Origin: Cryptomeria japonica
Taxonomy: Eukaryota > Streptophyta > Pinopsida > Cupressales > Cupressaceae
DNA: 64,000 bases
Direction of reading: 5' to 3'
Assembly (NCBI RefSeq): GCF_030272615.1
Contig: NC_081409.1
Span: 653,822,468-653,886,467 of the forward strand
Below, one piece after another: positions 32,542-43,589 of the stretch. The notes below the pieces were generated by a model. That model was not told where the DNA came from and searched no databases. It saw nothing but the letters and a program-made list of their open reading frames with translations. Positions within the stretch are counted from its first letter, which is position 1; each line of letters opens with the position of its first letter. The position numbers and the translations under genes were made by a program.

Positions 32542-34336
32542 ATGCCATAGCCAACTTTCATCAATATGTGCAATCAAGCATGTCTTTTCATTGTTATTCA
32601 AATGAAAGATGTTACCTATAGTTTGATTACCAGATGCAATTTCCAAACTAGTTTTGTTCATAATTTTGCATTTTCCATTCTTGAATTGTAACTGAAATCC
32701 TTTTTCAACTAATTGACCAACACTCAAAATATTATGCTTTAAACCTTCAACATAGTAAACATTGTCAGTATTATGCTTACCATCAAGAGATATAGTACCT
32801 TTTCCTTTGATCAAACAATCTTTATCATCTCTGAATCTTACCAAACCTCCATTATACTCCTGAAAGTTCAAGAATTTACTTTTGTCACCAGTCATATGAT
32901 GTGAACATCATGAATCAATGATCCATTCATCCTTAACTTCAACTTTAGCTGCCACGTCCTTCTCTACCAGGTGATCTCCTATTATAGAAACAAAGACCCA
33001 TCCATTATCTATCAGATCCTCATTAGAATCATCAGTGACTCCTTCATCAACAAGATAATAAGATTTATCTTTATTCTTCTTAAATTTGTATCTTCGATAT
33101 TTAGGGTTAGGTTTGTATGTTCTTCTAGCTTCTTCTCTTAATCTAGCATGTCTATTAGGGCATCTTGAAGCCATATGACCAATCTTATTACAATTAAAAC
33201 ATTTAAAGGGCACTTTACCTTCATACTTGCTTCCAACTAGACCTTTAGGCATTTTCCTTGCAAATAGTGCTTCAAGTTCTTCAAGTTCTTCATTTTCTCT
33301 CCTGTTTTCCTCAAGTTCTCTTGCATAAAAGGCTTTCCAATCACATTTGTCAAATGATGGTGCAGATGATGTTGATGCCTTAAAATCTAAATCTATCTTT
33401 ATAGTAGCAACAGGACCAAACTCCTCAATTTCAAAGGCTGAAAGTTTTCCAATCAATGTGTCCCTAGTTACTAATGCATTAGGCATAGTTCTTAACTCAT
33501 TTATAGCAGTAACTTTCATTTTGTATGCCAGTAGAAATCCTCTTAAAACTTTTGAAACAATTTCATCTTCACTTAAGGTTCCTCCACAACATTAATACCC
33601 AAAACAATTTCATTTACTCTTTCCATAAAAGCAGTAATCCTTTCATATTCTTCCATTTTTTAGATTTTTATACCTGACCCGGAAGCTTTCAAGTTTGGCA
33701 ATTTTGACTATGGAATCTCCTTCATTCATTAGGCACTTCCCTTCCTTGTTTTTCCCTTCCTTAGAACTAACTAATTGATCAGAGAAGAGTGGATGGGGCC
33801 CGGGAGGAAGTGGAAAAGAGTGTATGGTTGGTGAAGTCGGCCTTCCTCACCTTATCCATCACCCGTTGATCAAAGAGCCAAGGGGAAGAAAAGGAAACAC
33901 TCGAGGAGAGATACTCCCATCATGTTACATAGGGGAGATATTGAAACTCGGTAAGCTAGTGAAATGTTATAAGCCACCGCCTTATTATGTGACATTTGAA
34001 TAAACCAAGGGCCCCTACCCCTACCGCTACAGAACCCAGGACTATTTCCAAATTATCCCAAATAGCTTTAGCAGTAGACCTATTTGATAATCCCATGATT
34101 TTCTGATCTGATAATGTACTCAAAAGTGCTTCCCTTGCTTTGCAATCATTTTCTTGATCTTTTCCTAAGGTAGGTGGATTAGGCTGATTGGGAGTAGGAG
34201 CAGTATAGCCATTCTTTGTAACTTCCCATATGTCATTTCCAATGCAATTTAGATGTGTCGCCATCCTGATCTTCCATATACCATAGTTGGTTCCATCAAG
34301 TTTAGGACTATCCTTCCTGAAATAGTTAGTAGACAT
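32542..34336 (-). pseudogene. Copia-2 gag, protease and GAG-pre-integrase
   Basis: Starts MSTNYFRKDSPKLDGTNYGIW, the N-terminus of a Copia UBN2-type gag. Gag is interrupted by a 255-bp foreign block (33780-34035), then resumes through a zinc knuckle, CFNCNKIGHMASRC, at ~33190. The protease active site reads DEWIIDS, then a TGA stop at the Gly codon (~32907), then CSHHMTGDKSKF; relatives have DSG. The pre-integrase region follows (VYYVEGLKHNILSVGQL) and ends at WLWHK, where the nested element begins. The loss of D-S-G to a stop would by itself inactivate the polyprotein. Confidence 0.85.
33780..34035. other. GC-rich foreign block inside Copia-2 gag
   Basis: Clearly richer in GC than its surroundings (GGGGCCCGGGAGG near 33797, GGGCCCCTACCCCTACCGC near 34010). 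It breaks gag between AIWDNLE and the GKNKEGKCLMNEGDS region. No terminal inverted repeats, target duplication or open frame were found. Composition and style recall plant mitochondrial intron or spacer DNA; that origin is a guess. Confidence 0.45.
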
Positions 34337-34380
34337 TGGATCTCCTCAAGTTGTTAAACTCTTGCAAAAAGAGGACTAAG

Positions 34381-34391
34381 CTCTGATACCA
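34381..34391 (-). promoter_or_regulatory. Copia-2 primer binding site
   Basis: The minus strand reads TGGTATCAGAG, the complement of the initiator tRNA-Met 3' end, placed just inside the 5' LTR. Confidence 0.9.
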
Positions 34392-34393
34392 AT

Positions 34394-35436
34394 TGTTAGG
34401 TCCTGGAGACAATTGAGAGGGGGGGGTGAATTAGTTGTCAAATAAATTTAAACCTAGAACAACTTGGCCAACCTTAATTCTTAATACCGGTAAATCAAAC
34501 TTTTTGTCAATTAATTGCAATAACGGTAAAGATTAATGCATGAAAATAGAAAGACAATAACATCCACAACACATAACACCAATGTTTGTACGTGGAAACC
34601 CTGTAAGGGGAAAAACCACGATGGGAAACCTTATCCACAATCAAATGATACTACTGCACATAGTATGTGTATACAAATGGGGTTTGCACATGCAAAAAAG
34701 GCCAAGTGCCTAGAGCTCACTACTCAACCACAAATAGGAGTCACACTTACTACAATTGGATGATTAAATCCAATAATGATGTACTACTCAAAATAGCATC
34801 TTCATATGTTGGATTCAGTACTGGTGTAGTTCTGATACGTCTTTACAAAAACCTTGCTTCACCTTCAAATGATGTCTACATGTATAGCTCTTCTTATTCT
34901 CGCATATACCTTCTTACAATTCCTTTTTCTAGTCACATGTCGATCTTACAAATAAGATCTTACATATATACCATAACCTGAAACCAATTTTAGTAGGTCA
35001 TCTCTAAAAGATATTACAATAAAACAATTACAAGTAAATCAATAACCGATGTAATATCCAATTCAACATGTCGGTTTAATGCATTTACAACATTGATAAA
35101 TCATCTCCAAAGCATGTCATGCTGATCTAGAATAGATAAGCCTGTCAATGCTTATTCTGGACCTATTTGTCAGTAACAGCAAATATGCAAATACGAATAT
35201 ACCAATGAACAAATCTCCAAGACAAAGTGTCCAAATGATGTCTTCAACATAACCAAGTGTTTTCCATGTTATTCCAAGTGCCGATGAACAATATATCCTG
35301 TCGGTGTACCAGATACCGATGGTTGTGCATAAAGTCACTTGCTTGCTAGTGAACATTGCCAATCCTCCAAAATGCCAGAGTTAATAGGTGTTGACATCAA
35401 TGACAAAACCATATCAACATATCCAAAATACCAACA
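34394..35436 (-). repeat. Copia-2 5' LTR
   Basis: 1043 bp, TGTTAGG...ACCAACA on the plus strand. It contains the G-run followed by TGAATTAG (34418-34435) and the conserved ACGTGGAAACCC block (34591). It is closely similar to the left LTR by eye. Confidence 0.9.
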
Positions 35437-36589
35437 TCATTTTCATTTGTGCATTTGAAAATTTTGAAATGGAGCTCTAGAGCTAGGATGGTGATTCCAC
35501 ATCACGAGCATCTATTCGAGAGAGTTAAACGATATCAACGTCCTCCGGCCTATGGTCCACCAGTACGTACTTTGAGAAAACCCTCTTTCGTAGGCTTTTG
35601 TGTATTTTAGATAATTTTAGCAAGTTAAAAATAAATTTTAGCATATTGCAAAAAATGGGTTTTCAATTTATTTTTTGTTTAGCATTCTAGATTTATGATT
35701 TTATGAACTCATTTTTGGTTTTTTTTTCCTTTTTTACTTGAGTTTTAGTGGTTTTCAATTTTTTTTTAGATTTAGGGTTTTTTATGGCACAGGCGGTTTC
35801 ACTGGTAGTGTCGACATGGACACCATGAGCCTCGGATATGGCACCATGGACGTCAACAACAACACCACAGATGGCATTGATGGCACCACATGCATCAGCG
35901 TCAGCATTGGCTCAATCACCATGACCATCAGCGTCAGCACCGTGAGTCTCAACTCTAGCACCATGGACGGTGGATCCAACATCGTAAGCACTGGCTCTGA
36001 TACCATGGGTGCTAGCTCTAGCATCATGAGCACCAGTTTTAGCACTGTGAGTGCCAGCTCTGGTAGTGCAGGTGCCGATATCGGCCACTATTAGTGTCGA
36101 CTTCAGCATGAGGAGTGCCAACATTCTGCCTAAGATAATCTGGCGCTTGTAAACCCCTTGTTGTGGTTTTCGATAAGAGTGATTGATGCTTGAGTGCCAA
36201 TTTTAGCATGCTAATTCGAGATAGGTGTTGATGAAAATGGTTAACATTATAGGTTTTTTATTAGCTTGATTAGCGATTTGATACTAGATGGATGAGAAAA
36301 AAAATTAGTTAGAGACTCTTGATTGATTAGATAATGATTAGTTTCAATTATCTTGATTTACGTGCTTGATAGAATTGGACTGATAACGACCTCATGACAA
36401 AAGAAATTTGAGGATAAGGGCTCAACAAGATTTTATAGAAATCTCACATGAGTGAGATAAATGGATAGATAGATAGATAGATATATAGATAAATCAAGTT
36501 ACTAATATGTTGTTTTGTTATAACAATAGGAGCCTTTAGGCATCCTCTAGTCTTGGGAATGCTTCCTGAAGACCTGTAGTCTAATACCA
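35437..36589. other. Region upstream of PMD pseudogene, with minisatellite
   Basis: Bases 35437-35800 show no supportable gene. Bases ~35800-36115 form a degenerate minisatellite built of words such as AGCACCATGG, CAGCGTCAGC and CTCTAGCATC, with a period near 12-24 bases, open in several frames on both strands because of its triplet structure. Then AT-rich DNA follows up to the PMD frame. The minisatellite could be an N-terminal repeat of the PMD gene, but no continuous frame joins them. Confidence 0.45.
36463..36490. repeat. GATA microsatellite
   Basis: Short tetranucleotide run of GATA units with one interruption (ATAT). Confidence 0.85.
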
Positions 36590-37742
36590 CATCTTACTCA
36601 GGTGGTGATAAATTTGATTCACCAATGTGGACTATCTTCATTGATTTACATGCCCCGATTTAAGATTAATCGGGGTTTGTTGATCGCGTTGGTTGAGAGA
36701 TGGCATAGTGAGCATAACACCTTTCATCTACCACCTAACGAGATGACAATGATGTTGGAGGATGTCTATCAAATACTTAGGATACCTGTTGTTGGGGACA
36801 TTGTCTATTATGACTTGTACAAGCAGGGTGGGACAAATGTGCTATGGAGGATTTTTGATGATCATCAGATATGTGGATATGATATCCCATGGTAGGAGAT
36901 GCTCGATGTAGATTACATTCCTCTTCCTTTAGTACTAGCAAGGTTAGTTGATGATTTCCTTTGTCCTGACCATAGGTCAAAGAGCTTATCAATTAGATGA
37001 GGCTGCTTGCTAGATGAGATGATTACATAGGGTACAAGATTCACTTTGGGATCTTGCATGTTGGCTCACATATACCATGACTTGCATTGAGTATTTTACC
37101 AGGGATTATCTATGTTATCAGTAGGTGTGAATGTACTACAGATATGGGCCTAGGAGCACTTGGTTGTCACATGCTTGCGGAAACTCATTGGTTCTACAAC
37201 ATACATCATTGAGTGGTTTATACTAACATGGGTGTTACGATAGTATGGTAGAGCCCAAGGGATCCTATAGGGGATATAAATCTATGCACGACAGCTACAA
37301 GATGTGGCTACTTGGGGGTTGACGATCTCTTATGATATCGCCTACATTGAGTATGAGAGCCTTGAAAGACAATATTGGGACTACTTTCCTTGGGTTATTG
37401 ATGTAGGTGTCATAGTGAAGTATGACCAGTATCTTCTGACGCATCTATTCCCAAGATTGACTGCCTTAGATGAGCCATCACGAGGGTTTGATGATGCAGA
37501 TGATAGACCACCACACCGCATTGTCCAATTGGGAAGAGTGGGAGATGATGGAGATGATTATGGAGATGAAGGGGATGATGGAGATGATGGAGGAGATGGT
37601 AGAGATGGTGATGGTGGAGATGGTGGTGGTGATGGGGGTCATGGAGGTGGTGGTACTAATGGTAGCTCGACAAGGGTTGGAATAGGTATAGTAGCAGGAG
37701 CTAGCATTTCCAGACCAGCTAGAGAATTGCCTATGGACTAGG
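36590..37742 (+). pseudogene. Plant mobile domain (PMD) protein remnant
   Basis: The frame at 36602-36895 reads LIALVERWHSEHNTFHLPPNEMTMMLEDVYQ followed by ILRIPVVGD. This is the hallmark of the plant mobile domain (aminotransferase-like, Pfam PMD), found in MAIL1-type host proteins and in plant transposons. A TAG follows at 36894, with further stops to ~37260. A second island at 37304-37741 (YIEYESLERQYWDYFPWVIDVG) continues the family and ends in an Asp/Gly-rich tract of GDDGD-type repeats. Family A copy 2 is inserted 40 bases after its stop. It is a pseudogene; whether of host-gene or transposon origin cannot be told from one copy. Confidence 0.65.
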
Positions 37743-37782
37743 CAACACGAGTGGTTCGCAGGAGGAGGTCTAGATGGGTATC

Positions 37783-38669
37783 TGTTGGCAATTGACACTC
37801 ATTGGATTCATTTTGTTTTCATTGATGGCAACAAGATCAGATTGAAGTCATATGCCGACACTAGGAGGCATATATCGGCTAATACCGGCTTTGGAGTATT
37901 TAGGGCTACACCAGCACCGACACCAACATCAATACTTCATTGGAAGCTGACATCAAGGACGATTTATTTAATAAATCATTTTGTAATTATATTCAAAGCT
38001 GACATTGAATATATTTTGTAAATGTATTGTAAACTGACATAAGGCATATTATTTTTAATGGGTATATAAGTCAATCTGCTAGGTCATTTTTATATATGAT
38101 AGGAGAGAGTGACATGATATGGACATAGGAGAATATAGCAAAATTGTATAATGTGAAGTATATACTATGAAGATCATTTTGTATGCGAATTCTATATCAT
38201 GCAATGATTTGTAGATAGCTTGGAAAGCATTCTTGGAGGAGAAGAGATATCGGTAGTAGTTCAGGGTTTATGAACTGGTATAGAGAAGAACTAGAACCGG
38301 AACTCTATTTGGCATAGTAGATGCATTCTTGAGTTCATTTTCAATAATTTACTTTAGCAAAAAGCTTGTAGATAGTGAGGCTCTTTAGTGATGAGTAGTA
38401 TGCTCTAGGCAGTGTGCCTTCCTACAAGTGTAAGCCCCCATTATATGTAATATCTTTTCATATGGTGAGTGAACTGATATTGTGGGTCACAAATCCCACT
38501 GTGGTTTTTCCTCTTTGAGGTTTTTCACGTATAAATTCTATGTGCTATGGTGTTCATTTATGTGGATGGTTTATTTTTTTTTTGTTATATGTTTATTTGT
38601 TTACCAGTTTATATGTGTGTGGTATAAAAAGATAAAATCTGTTCATACCGGAAGAACACTGATTCACCC
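37783..38669 (+). repeat. Family A copy 2, 5' LTR, first part
   Basis: Begins TGTTGGCAATTGACACTC. It matches 48560-49339 closely up to GTGGATGGT (about 38573). It carries the conserved block CACTGTGGTTTTTCC with TTTTTCACGTATAAAT (38497-38536). It is interrupted at CACCC by Copia-1. Confidence 0.9.
38494..38536 (+). promoter_or_regulatory. Conserved Copia-type LTR block in family A
   Basis: CCCACTGTGGTTTTTCC, then GAGG, then TTTTTCACGTATAAAT. This is the sense-strand version of the block seen inverted in the minus-strand Copia LTRs (20808, 34591, 61219). It is repeated in the 3' LTR at 49264. A TATAAA word inside it could be a promoter element. Confidence 0.55.
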
Positions 38670-39054
38670 TATTAGGGTTTCAAGCAGATCCAAAGAAAAT
38701 ATGAACTAACAATTATATGCAGATTTAAATACAAAAGATAAAGAAATAAAATAGGACACAGATAACACAGAGATTTAACGTGGTTCACCCAGAATGGGTT
38801 ACATCCACCATACACAGCCATCCAATCTTTCTTATTATCCAACAAAAATAGTACATCAACCTTACAATGCCTTAAGCATCCCAGCCACTTATAACATGCA
38901 TTTTTAGGGCAACAAACAAAGTCGGCCTTTTTTAGGGTTTTATTACAATGTCGATTTTCATCAACAAAAAAATGGCAAAAAAATTTGCTGATCAGGCTCC
39001 ACACCAAACAATCTGAGTGTACAGTACTTTGCTGATCAGGCTCCACACCAAACA
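38670..39054 (-). repeat. Copia-1 3' LTR
   Basis: 385 bp. The outer end has mutated (plus strand starts TATTAGGG where the partner has TGTTAGGG). It contains an internal duplication of TGCTGATCAGGCTCCACACC (38988-39007 and 39030-39049) in place of the GC-rich block of the other LTR. Confidence 0.9.
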
Positions 39055-39067
39055 ATCTCCCACTTGG
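39055..39067 (-). promoter_or_regulatory. Copia-1 polypurine tract
   Basis: The minus strand reads CCAAGTGGGAGAT immediately before the LTR start TGTTTGG. Confidence 0.8.
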
Positions 39068-39151
39068 AGACTGATACTACACGACACCACTGTACATGCA
39101 ACATTTGCTAGATAAAACACTAGGACTTGACTGGTATAAATTCCACAATTA

Positions 39152-42100
39152 TCAATCAAGAAGACCAACAGAAACTGATGAAGAAATCAGCTTCTCCTGT
39201 GGAACTGCCTTTGTGAACATATCGGCAGGATTCTCACTTGTGTGAATCTTCTCAAGCCATAACTGACCCTCCTCCAAAATAGTCCGGATGAAGTGGTACC
39301 CGAGTTGAATGTGCTTTGTCCTTGAATGAAAAGCAGAGTTCTTTGCAAGATGAATGGCACTCTGGCTATCAGTATACAATGGGCTATCCTCTTGTGTCTG
39401 ACCCAATTCCTTCAGAAAACATTGTAACCAAATCATCTCTTTGCTGGCTTCTGTAGCAGCAACATACTCAGCTTCAGTGGTTGAAAGTGCAACAACCTTT
39501 TGCAGCCTAGAAATCCAACTGACTGCAGTTCCCCTTATAGTAAAAATATATCCTGCAGTACTCCTCCGTGAATCAATATCACCCGCCAGATCAAAGTCAA
39601 CAAATCCACTTAGAGCAGCATTAGATCCTTTGAAACATAATGCCTTCGTAGTAGTTCCTTTCAAATACCAAAGAATCCATTTCACAACATTCCAATGTTC
39701 CATACCCGGATTACTCATAAACCTGCTCACAACTCCCACTGCATGTGCAATATCTAGCCTTGTGCATACCATTTCATACATCAGACTGCCAACACCTGAT
39801 GAATACGGGATGTTAGACATTTTATTAACCTCTTCCTGTGCCTTTGGGCACATCTCCTTAGTCAATTTGAAATGACTAGCCAAAGGTGTACTAACTGCTT
39901 TTGCATCCTGCATGTTAAATCTTTTCAACACCTTCTTTATATACTCACTTTGGGACAAATTTAAGGTTCTATTTTTCCTGTCCCGTGTAATCCTCATACC
40001 GAGAATTTGCTTAGCTGCACCCAAATCCTTCATAGCAAATGACCTGGCTAATTTCTGTTTAAGATCATTTATATGTTGCATGTTAGACCCAACAACAAGC
40101 ATGTCATCAACATAAAGAAATAGGATAATATAACTGCCATTATCAAATCTCTTAAAGTATACACAATGATTAGAATGACATCTATGATAACCGTGTTCAG
40201 CCATGAAACTATCAAATTTTAAATACCATTGTCGGGGTGCTTGCTTTAGGCCATACAGACTTTTCTTCAACCTGTACACCAAGTTCTCCTTACCTTTGAC
40301 CTCATATCCCTGTGGTTGCAACATGTAAATTTCCTCCTCCAAATCTCCATGGAGAAAAGTTGTTTTGACATCTAATTGTTCAAGATGTAAATCATCTGCA
40401 GCCACAAGACTAAGTACAGTTCTAATTGAAGTCATTTTTACAACTGGAGAAAATATTTCATCATAATCTATACCCTTTTTCTGTGCAAAACCTTTTACCA
40501 CAAGTCTGGCCTTATATCTTTTGTTAGGCAAGGCTCTTTTTTCTGCAGGTAAAGGAACTAAGTCCCAAGTCTTATTTTTCATCAAGGAGTCCATCTCCTC
40601 TTTCATGCCTAGTTGCCACTATTGTTTGGCATCCACCTGCATTGCTTCTTCATATTCTTCTGGTTCACCAGAATCTGTCAATAAAATAGAATACAAAGAA
40701 GGAGAAAATCTTTCAGGGGGTCTACTTGTCCTCGTAGAACGTCTAACACTTGCAGGAGTTTGTGGGACAATCTGTTGTTGCTGAGCATCAGGTACCTGTG
40801 GCATTTCATTTTCAGGAATCTCATCCAACACCACATATTCTTGTTTGTCCTGTTCATGCTTCTTTTCCTGCATCTGTTCTTTATACATAACCTTCTCATT
40901 GAATATAACATCTCTACTTCTAATTATTTTCTTATTTTCAAAATCCCATAACCGATAGCCATATTCATCTATTCCATATCCAATGAAGGTACATTTCTGA
41001 GATTTAGCATCAAGCTTGGTTCTATTTTCTTTATCAACATGGACAAAAGCTTCGCAACCAAAAGTTTTTAGAAAAGAATAATTTACCTTTTTACCAGTCC
41101 ATGCCTCCTCTAGAATACCACCATCCAAAGGGGTTGAAGGTCCTCTATTTATCAAATAGACAGCAGTATGTACAGCATCTGCCCAAAAATGTAAGGGCAA
41201 TCCAGCATGCAATCTCATGCTCCTCGCACATTCCATGATGGTCCTATTCATTCTCTCTGAGACACCATTTTCCTGTGGAGTTCCTGGAACTGTCTTCTGC
41301 TTTTAAATCCCATTTAAGGAATAGTAATCTTCAAATGCTTTGCTGCAATACTCACCTCCATTATCCGATCTGAGACACTTCAACTTTTTTCCTGTCTCAT
41401 TCTCAACCAGAGCTTTCCATTTCTTAAAAGTTTCAAAAACATCTGATTTTTGTTTTAGGAAATATACCCATGTTTTCCTGGTTGAGTCATCAATAAAAAT
41501 AACATAATAACAAGAGCTACCAAGAGATGATACCTGAGCCGGTCCCCATACATCTGAATGTACAAGCTCTAACTTCTCACTCTTCTTCTCTTTCCCAACC
41601 TTGAGAAATCTGACTCTTTTCTGTTTACCATAAACACAGTTTTCACAAAACTCTAAATCAATCTTCTTTAGTCCTGGCAATAGATTTTTGGAGTGAAGGA
41701 TTTTCATCCCTTTCTCACTCATGTGCCCAAGCCTATGGTGCCACATTATCGAATCTGTTCTTGCAACATTTATTGTTATTGTCCCTGCAGTAACTTTATC
41801 TATAGCAGCTAAGGTAGAGTAAGTGTTACCAGTACACAGATATAATGTGCCTACCTTCGCACCTTTAGCTACTACTAACGATCCTTTAGTGACCTTCCAC
41901 ATACTGTCTGAGAAGGTAACTATGCAACCTTCACTACCTAGTTGCCCTGCAGAAATTAAATTTCTTCTTAAATTAGGAACATGTCTTACCTCCTGCAGAA
42001 ACCAGTCATTACCATTCTACAACTTGATCTTTATCTTTCCTTTTCCAACAATTTGACAGGGCTCATCATCACCCAAATATACCTGTCCAAAATCACCTTG

Positions 42101-43048
42101 AACATAATCTAGAAAATATTTTATATGGGGTGTAGCATGAAATGAAGCCCCAGAATCTATTACCCAGGAATCATTAACATTATCCAAACATAAGATTAAA
42201 GCATCTTGTAAAGTATTACTTGCAATATTAGCTTCCTTACTGTCATTTTCATTTTTGTCTCCTTCTTTGTTTTTTCGAGACCAACAGTCTTTCTTTAGAT
42301 GACCAAGCTTTCCGCAGTACCAGTAATCTTTCTTTCCTCTAGATTGAGAGCGTCCTTTCTTTGACTTCCCTTGTGACTTCTCATTCCTAGGGCCTTTTCC
42401 TCTTTCTTTTGATCTTCCTCTGCTCTCCACATTCAAAACACTACCCGATGATGTTGGAGTCTCACCTGTGCTTTTCCTTCACATTTCCTCGCTTAGGATA
42501 ACACCAACAATATCATCAAATACCAAAGTATTTTTACCAGAGACAGAGTTACTTACAGCCATAACCAAGCTATTCCAGCTTTCTGGCAAAGAACATAAAA
42601 TCAAGAGAGCCCTAACCTCTTCTGCAAAGGTAATTTTTATCAAAGACAATTAACTGGTAGTTGTATTAAATTCATTTAAGTGCTCCACTACAGATCCTCC
42701 CTCACTCATTTTCAAATTAAACAAACACTTCATAAGAAATACCTTATTCGAAGCCGAGGGTTTCTCATACAACTTAGCCAATGTTGCTATCAAATCTACA
42801 GTCATTTTTGCTTCTGTTATATTGAATGCTATAGACGACGCAAGCCACAATCGAATGGATCCTAGTGCCTTTCTATCTAAAATGTCCCACTCTTCATCTG
42901 ATATTGTGCTCGGTTTCTTTGCCTTTCCTTCCAATGGCCGCCACAAATCCTTTTGATACAGGTAATCCTCCATCTGCATTTTCCATAACTGATAATTCTG
43001 GCCGTTAAACTTTTCGACCTTGAATTTGGAATCCTCCATTGCTCCCAC
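39152..43048 (-). pseudogene. Copia-1 gag-pol polyprotein, single frame with five stops
   Basis: 1299 codons in one uninterrupted frame, broken only by stops at 42650, 42479, 42017, 41303 and 40619. Domains in order: gag (MGAMEDSKFKVEKFNGQNYQ), zinc knuckle (CGKLGHLKKDC, first Cys now replaced by Trp-Tyr context), protease DSGASFHATP, integrase HH-CC (HHRLGH, CENCVYGKQ) with catalytic DVWGP, LRSDNGGEY and ENGVSERMN, RT with FLYVDDML, RNase H with STTEAEYVAATEASKE and YTDSQSAIHLAKN. All catalytic motifs are readable. Four of the five stops are explainable as C-to-T changes in Gln or Arg codons and one as G-to-A in Trp. The normal frame and motifs show that it was recently active. Confidence 0.9.
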
Positions 43049-43085
43049 TCAAATCTGAAAGTCCTGCCAATTTACAGAAAACCTT

Positions 43086-43097
43086 GCTCTGATACCA
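43086..43097 (-). promoter_or_regulatory. Copia-1 primer binding site
   Basis: The minus strand reads TGGTATCAGAGC, the initiator tRNA-Met complement, two bases inside the 5' LTR. Confidence 0.95.
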
Positions 43098-43099
43098 AT

Positions 43100-43537
43100 T
43101 GTTAGGGTTTCAAGCAGATCCGAAGCAAATATGAACTAACAATTATATGCAGATTTAAATACAAAAGATAAAGAAATAAAATAGGACACAGATAACACAG
43201 AGATTTAACATCGTTCACCCAGAATGGGTTACGTCCACCATACACAGCCGTCCAATCTTTCTTATTATCCAGCAAAAATAGTACATCAACCTTACAATGC
43301 CTTAAGCATCCCAGCTGCTTATAACATGCATTTTTAGGGCAACAAACAAAGTCGGCCTTTTTTAGGGTTTTATTACAATGTCGGTTTTCATCAACAAAAA
43401 AATGGAAAAAAAAAATTTCTCGGGGGCTGCCGCCCCTGAACCCCTGCCCGAGGCCCGGGGCCCGGCCCAGCCCCGGACCCCGGCGAGGATAGGTGCTGAG
43501 TGTACAGTACTTTGCTGATCAGGCTCCACATCAAACA
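43100..43537 (-). repeat. Copia-1 5' LTR
   Basis: 438 bp, TG...CA on the plus strand. It includes an ~80-bp very GC-rich block (43419-43500; e.g. GAGGCCCGGGGCCCGGCCC) absent from the 3' LTR. On the element strand this block reads as GGGG-TTCAGGGGCGGCAGCCCC, a strong hairpin. Confidence 0.9.
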
Positions 43538-43542
43538 CACCC

Positions 43543-43589
43543 CCCTCCCCCTCTCGGTGTTCTTGGAACCCAACAATTGGTATCAGATC
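43543..43589 (+). promoter_or_regulatory. End of family A 5' LTR and its primer binding site
   Basis: The C-rich LTR tail ends GGAACCCAACA at 43575. ATTGGTATCAGATCC follows, with TGGTATCAGA at 43578-43587 complementary to initiator tRNA-Met. The C-run with CTCTCGGTGTT parallels the G-run at the start of the minus-strand Copia-2 and Copia-3 LTRs. Confidence 0.9.

Larger units (their letters stand above)
20660..35436 (-). mobile_element. Copia-2: minus-strand Copia element, split by a nested Gypsy-type element
   Basis: Two related LTRs (20660-21661 and 34394-35436) flank a PPT at the left, gag-protease-integrase-RT-RNase H on the minus strand, and an initiator-Met PBS at the right. The reading order is interrupted inside the zinc-binding part of integrase, after WLWHK, by the element at 24696-32536; it resumes with the same codons and a 5-bp duplication. 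Without the insertion the element is about 7 kb. It is decayed: a protease stop, a lost integrase Asp, RT frameshifts and a foreign 255-bp block in gag. Repeated PPT-like words before the 3' LTR recall Sirevirus-type Copia elements, but the short 3' region argues against a classic full-length Sirevirus. Confidence 0.85.
38670..43537 (-). mobile_element. Copia-1: Tnt1-like Copia element, near complete
   Basis: LTRs 38670-39054 and 43100-43537; PBS at 43086-43097; PPT at 39055-39067; one minus-strand polyprotein frame; target duplications CACCC at 38665-38669 and 43538-43542. Protein wording (KFKVEKFNGQNYQLWKMQME, VIDSGASFHATP, LVHSDVWGP, FLYVDDMLVVG) is that of the Tork/Tnt1 group. It lies inside the C-rich end of the family A 5' LTR, so it is younger than family A copy 2. 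By eye the LTRs differ at about ten positions over ~330 alignable bases. Confidence 0.95.

Noticed and set aside
35738-36094. Ser/Thr-rich frame that could be a cell-wall type protein
   Set aside because: Minisatellite with open frames on both strands; no start context or conserved end.
37478-37798. Minus-strand Ser/Ile/Thr-rich frame
   Set aside because: Antisense of the GATGATGG-type repeat encoding the Asp/Gly tail of the PMD remnant.
38670-43537. Copia-1 as an active element
   Set aside because: Five in-frame stops, a mutated terminal dinucleotide in one LTR and LTR differences at roughly ten sites show that it is dead.
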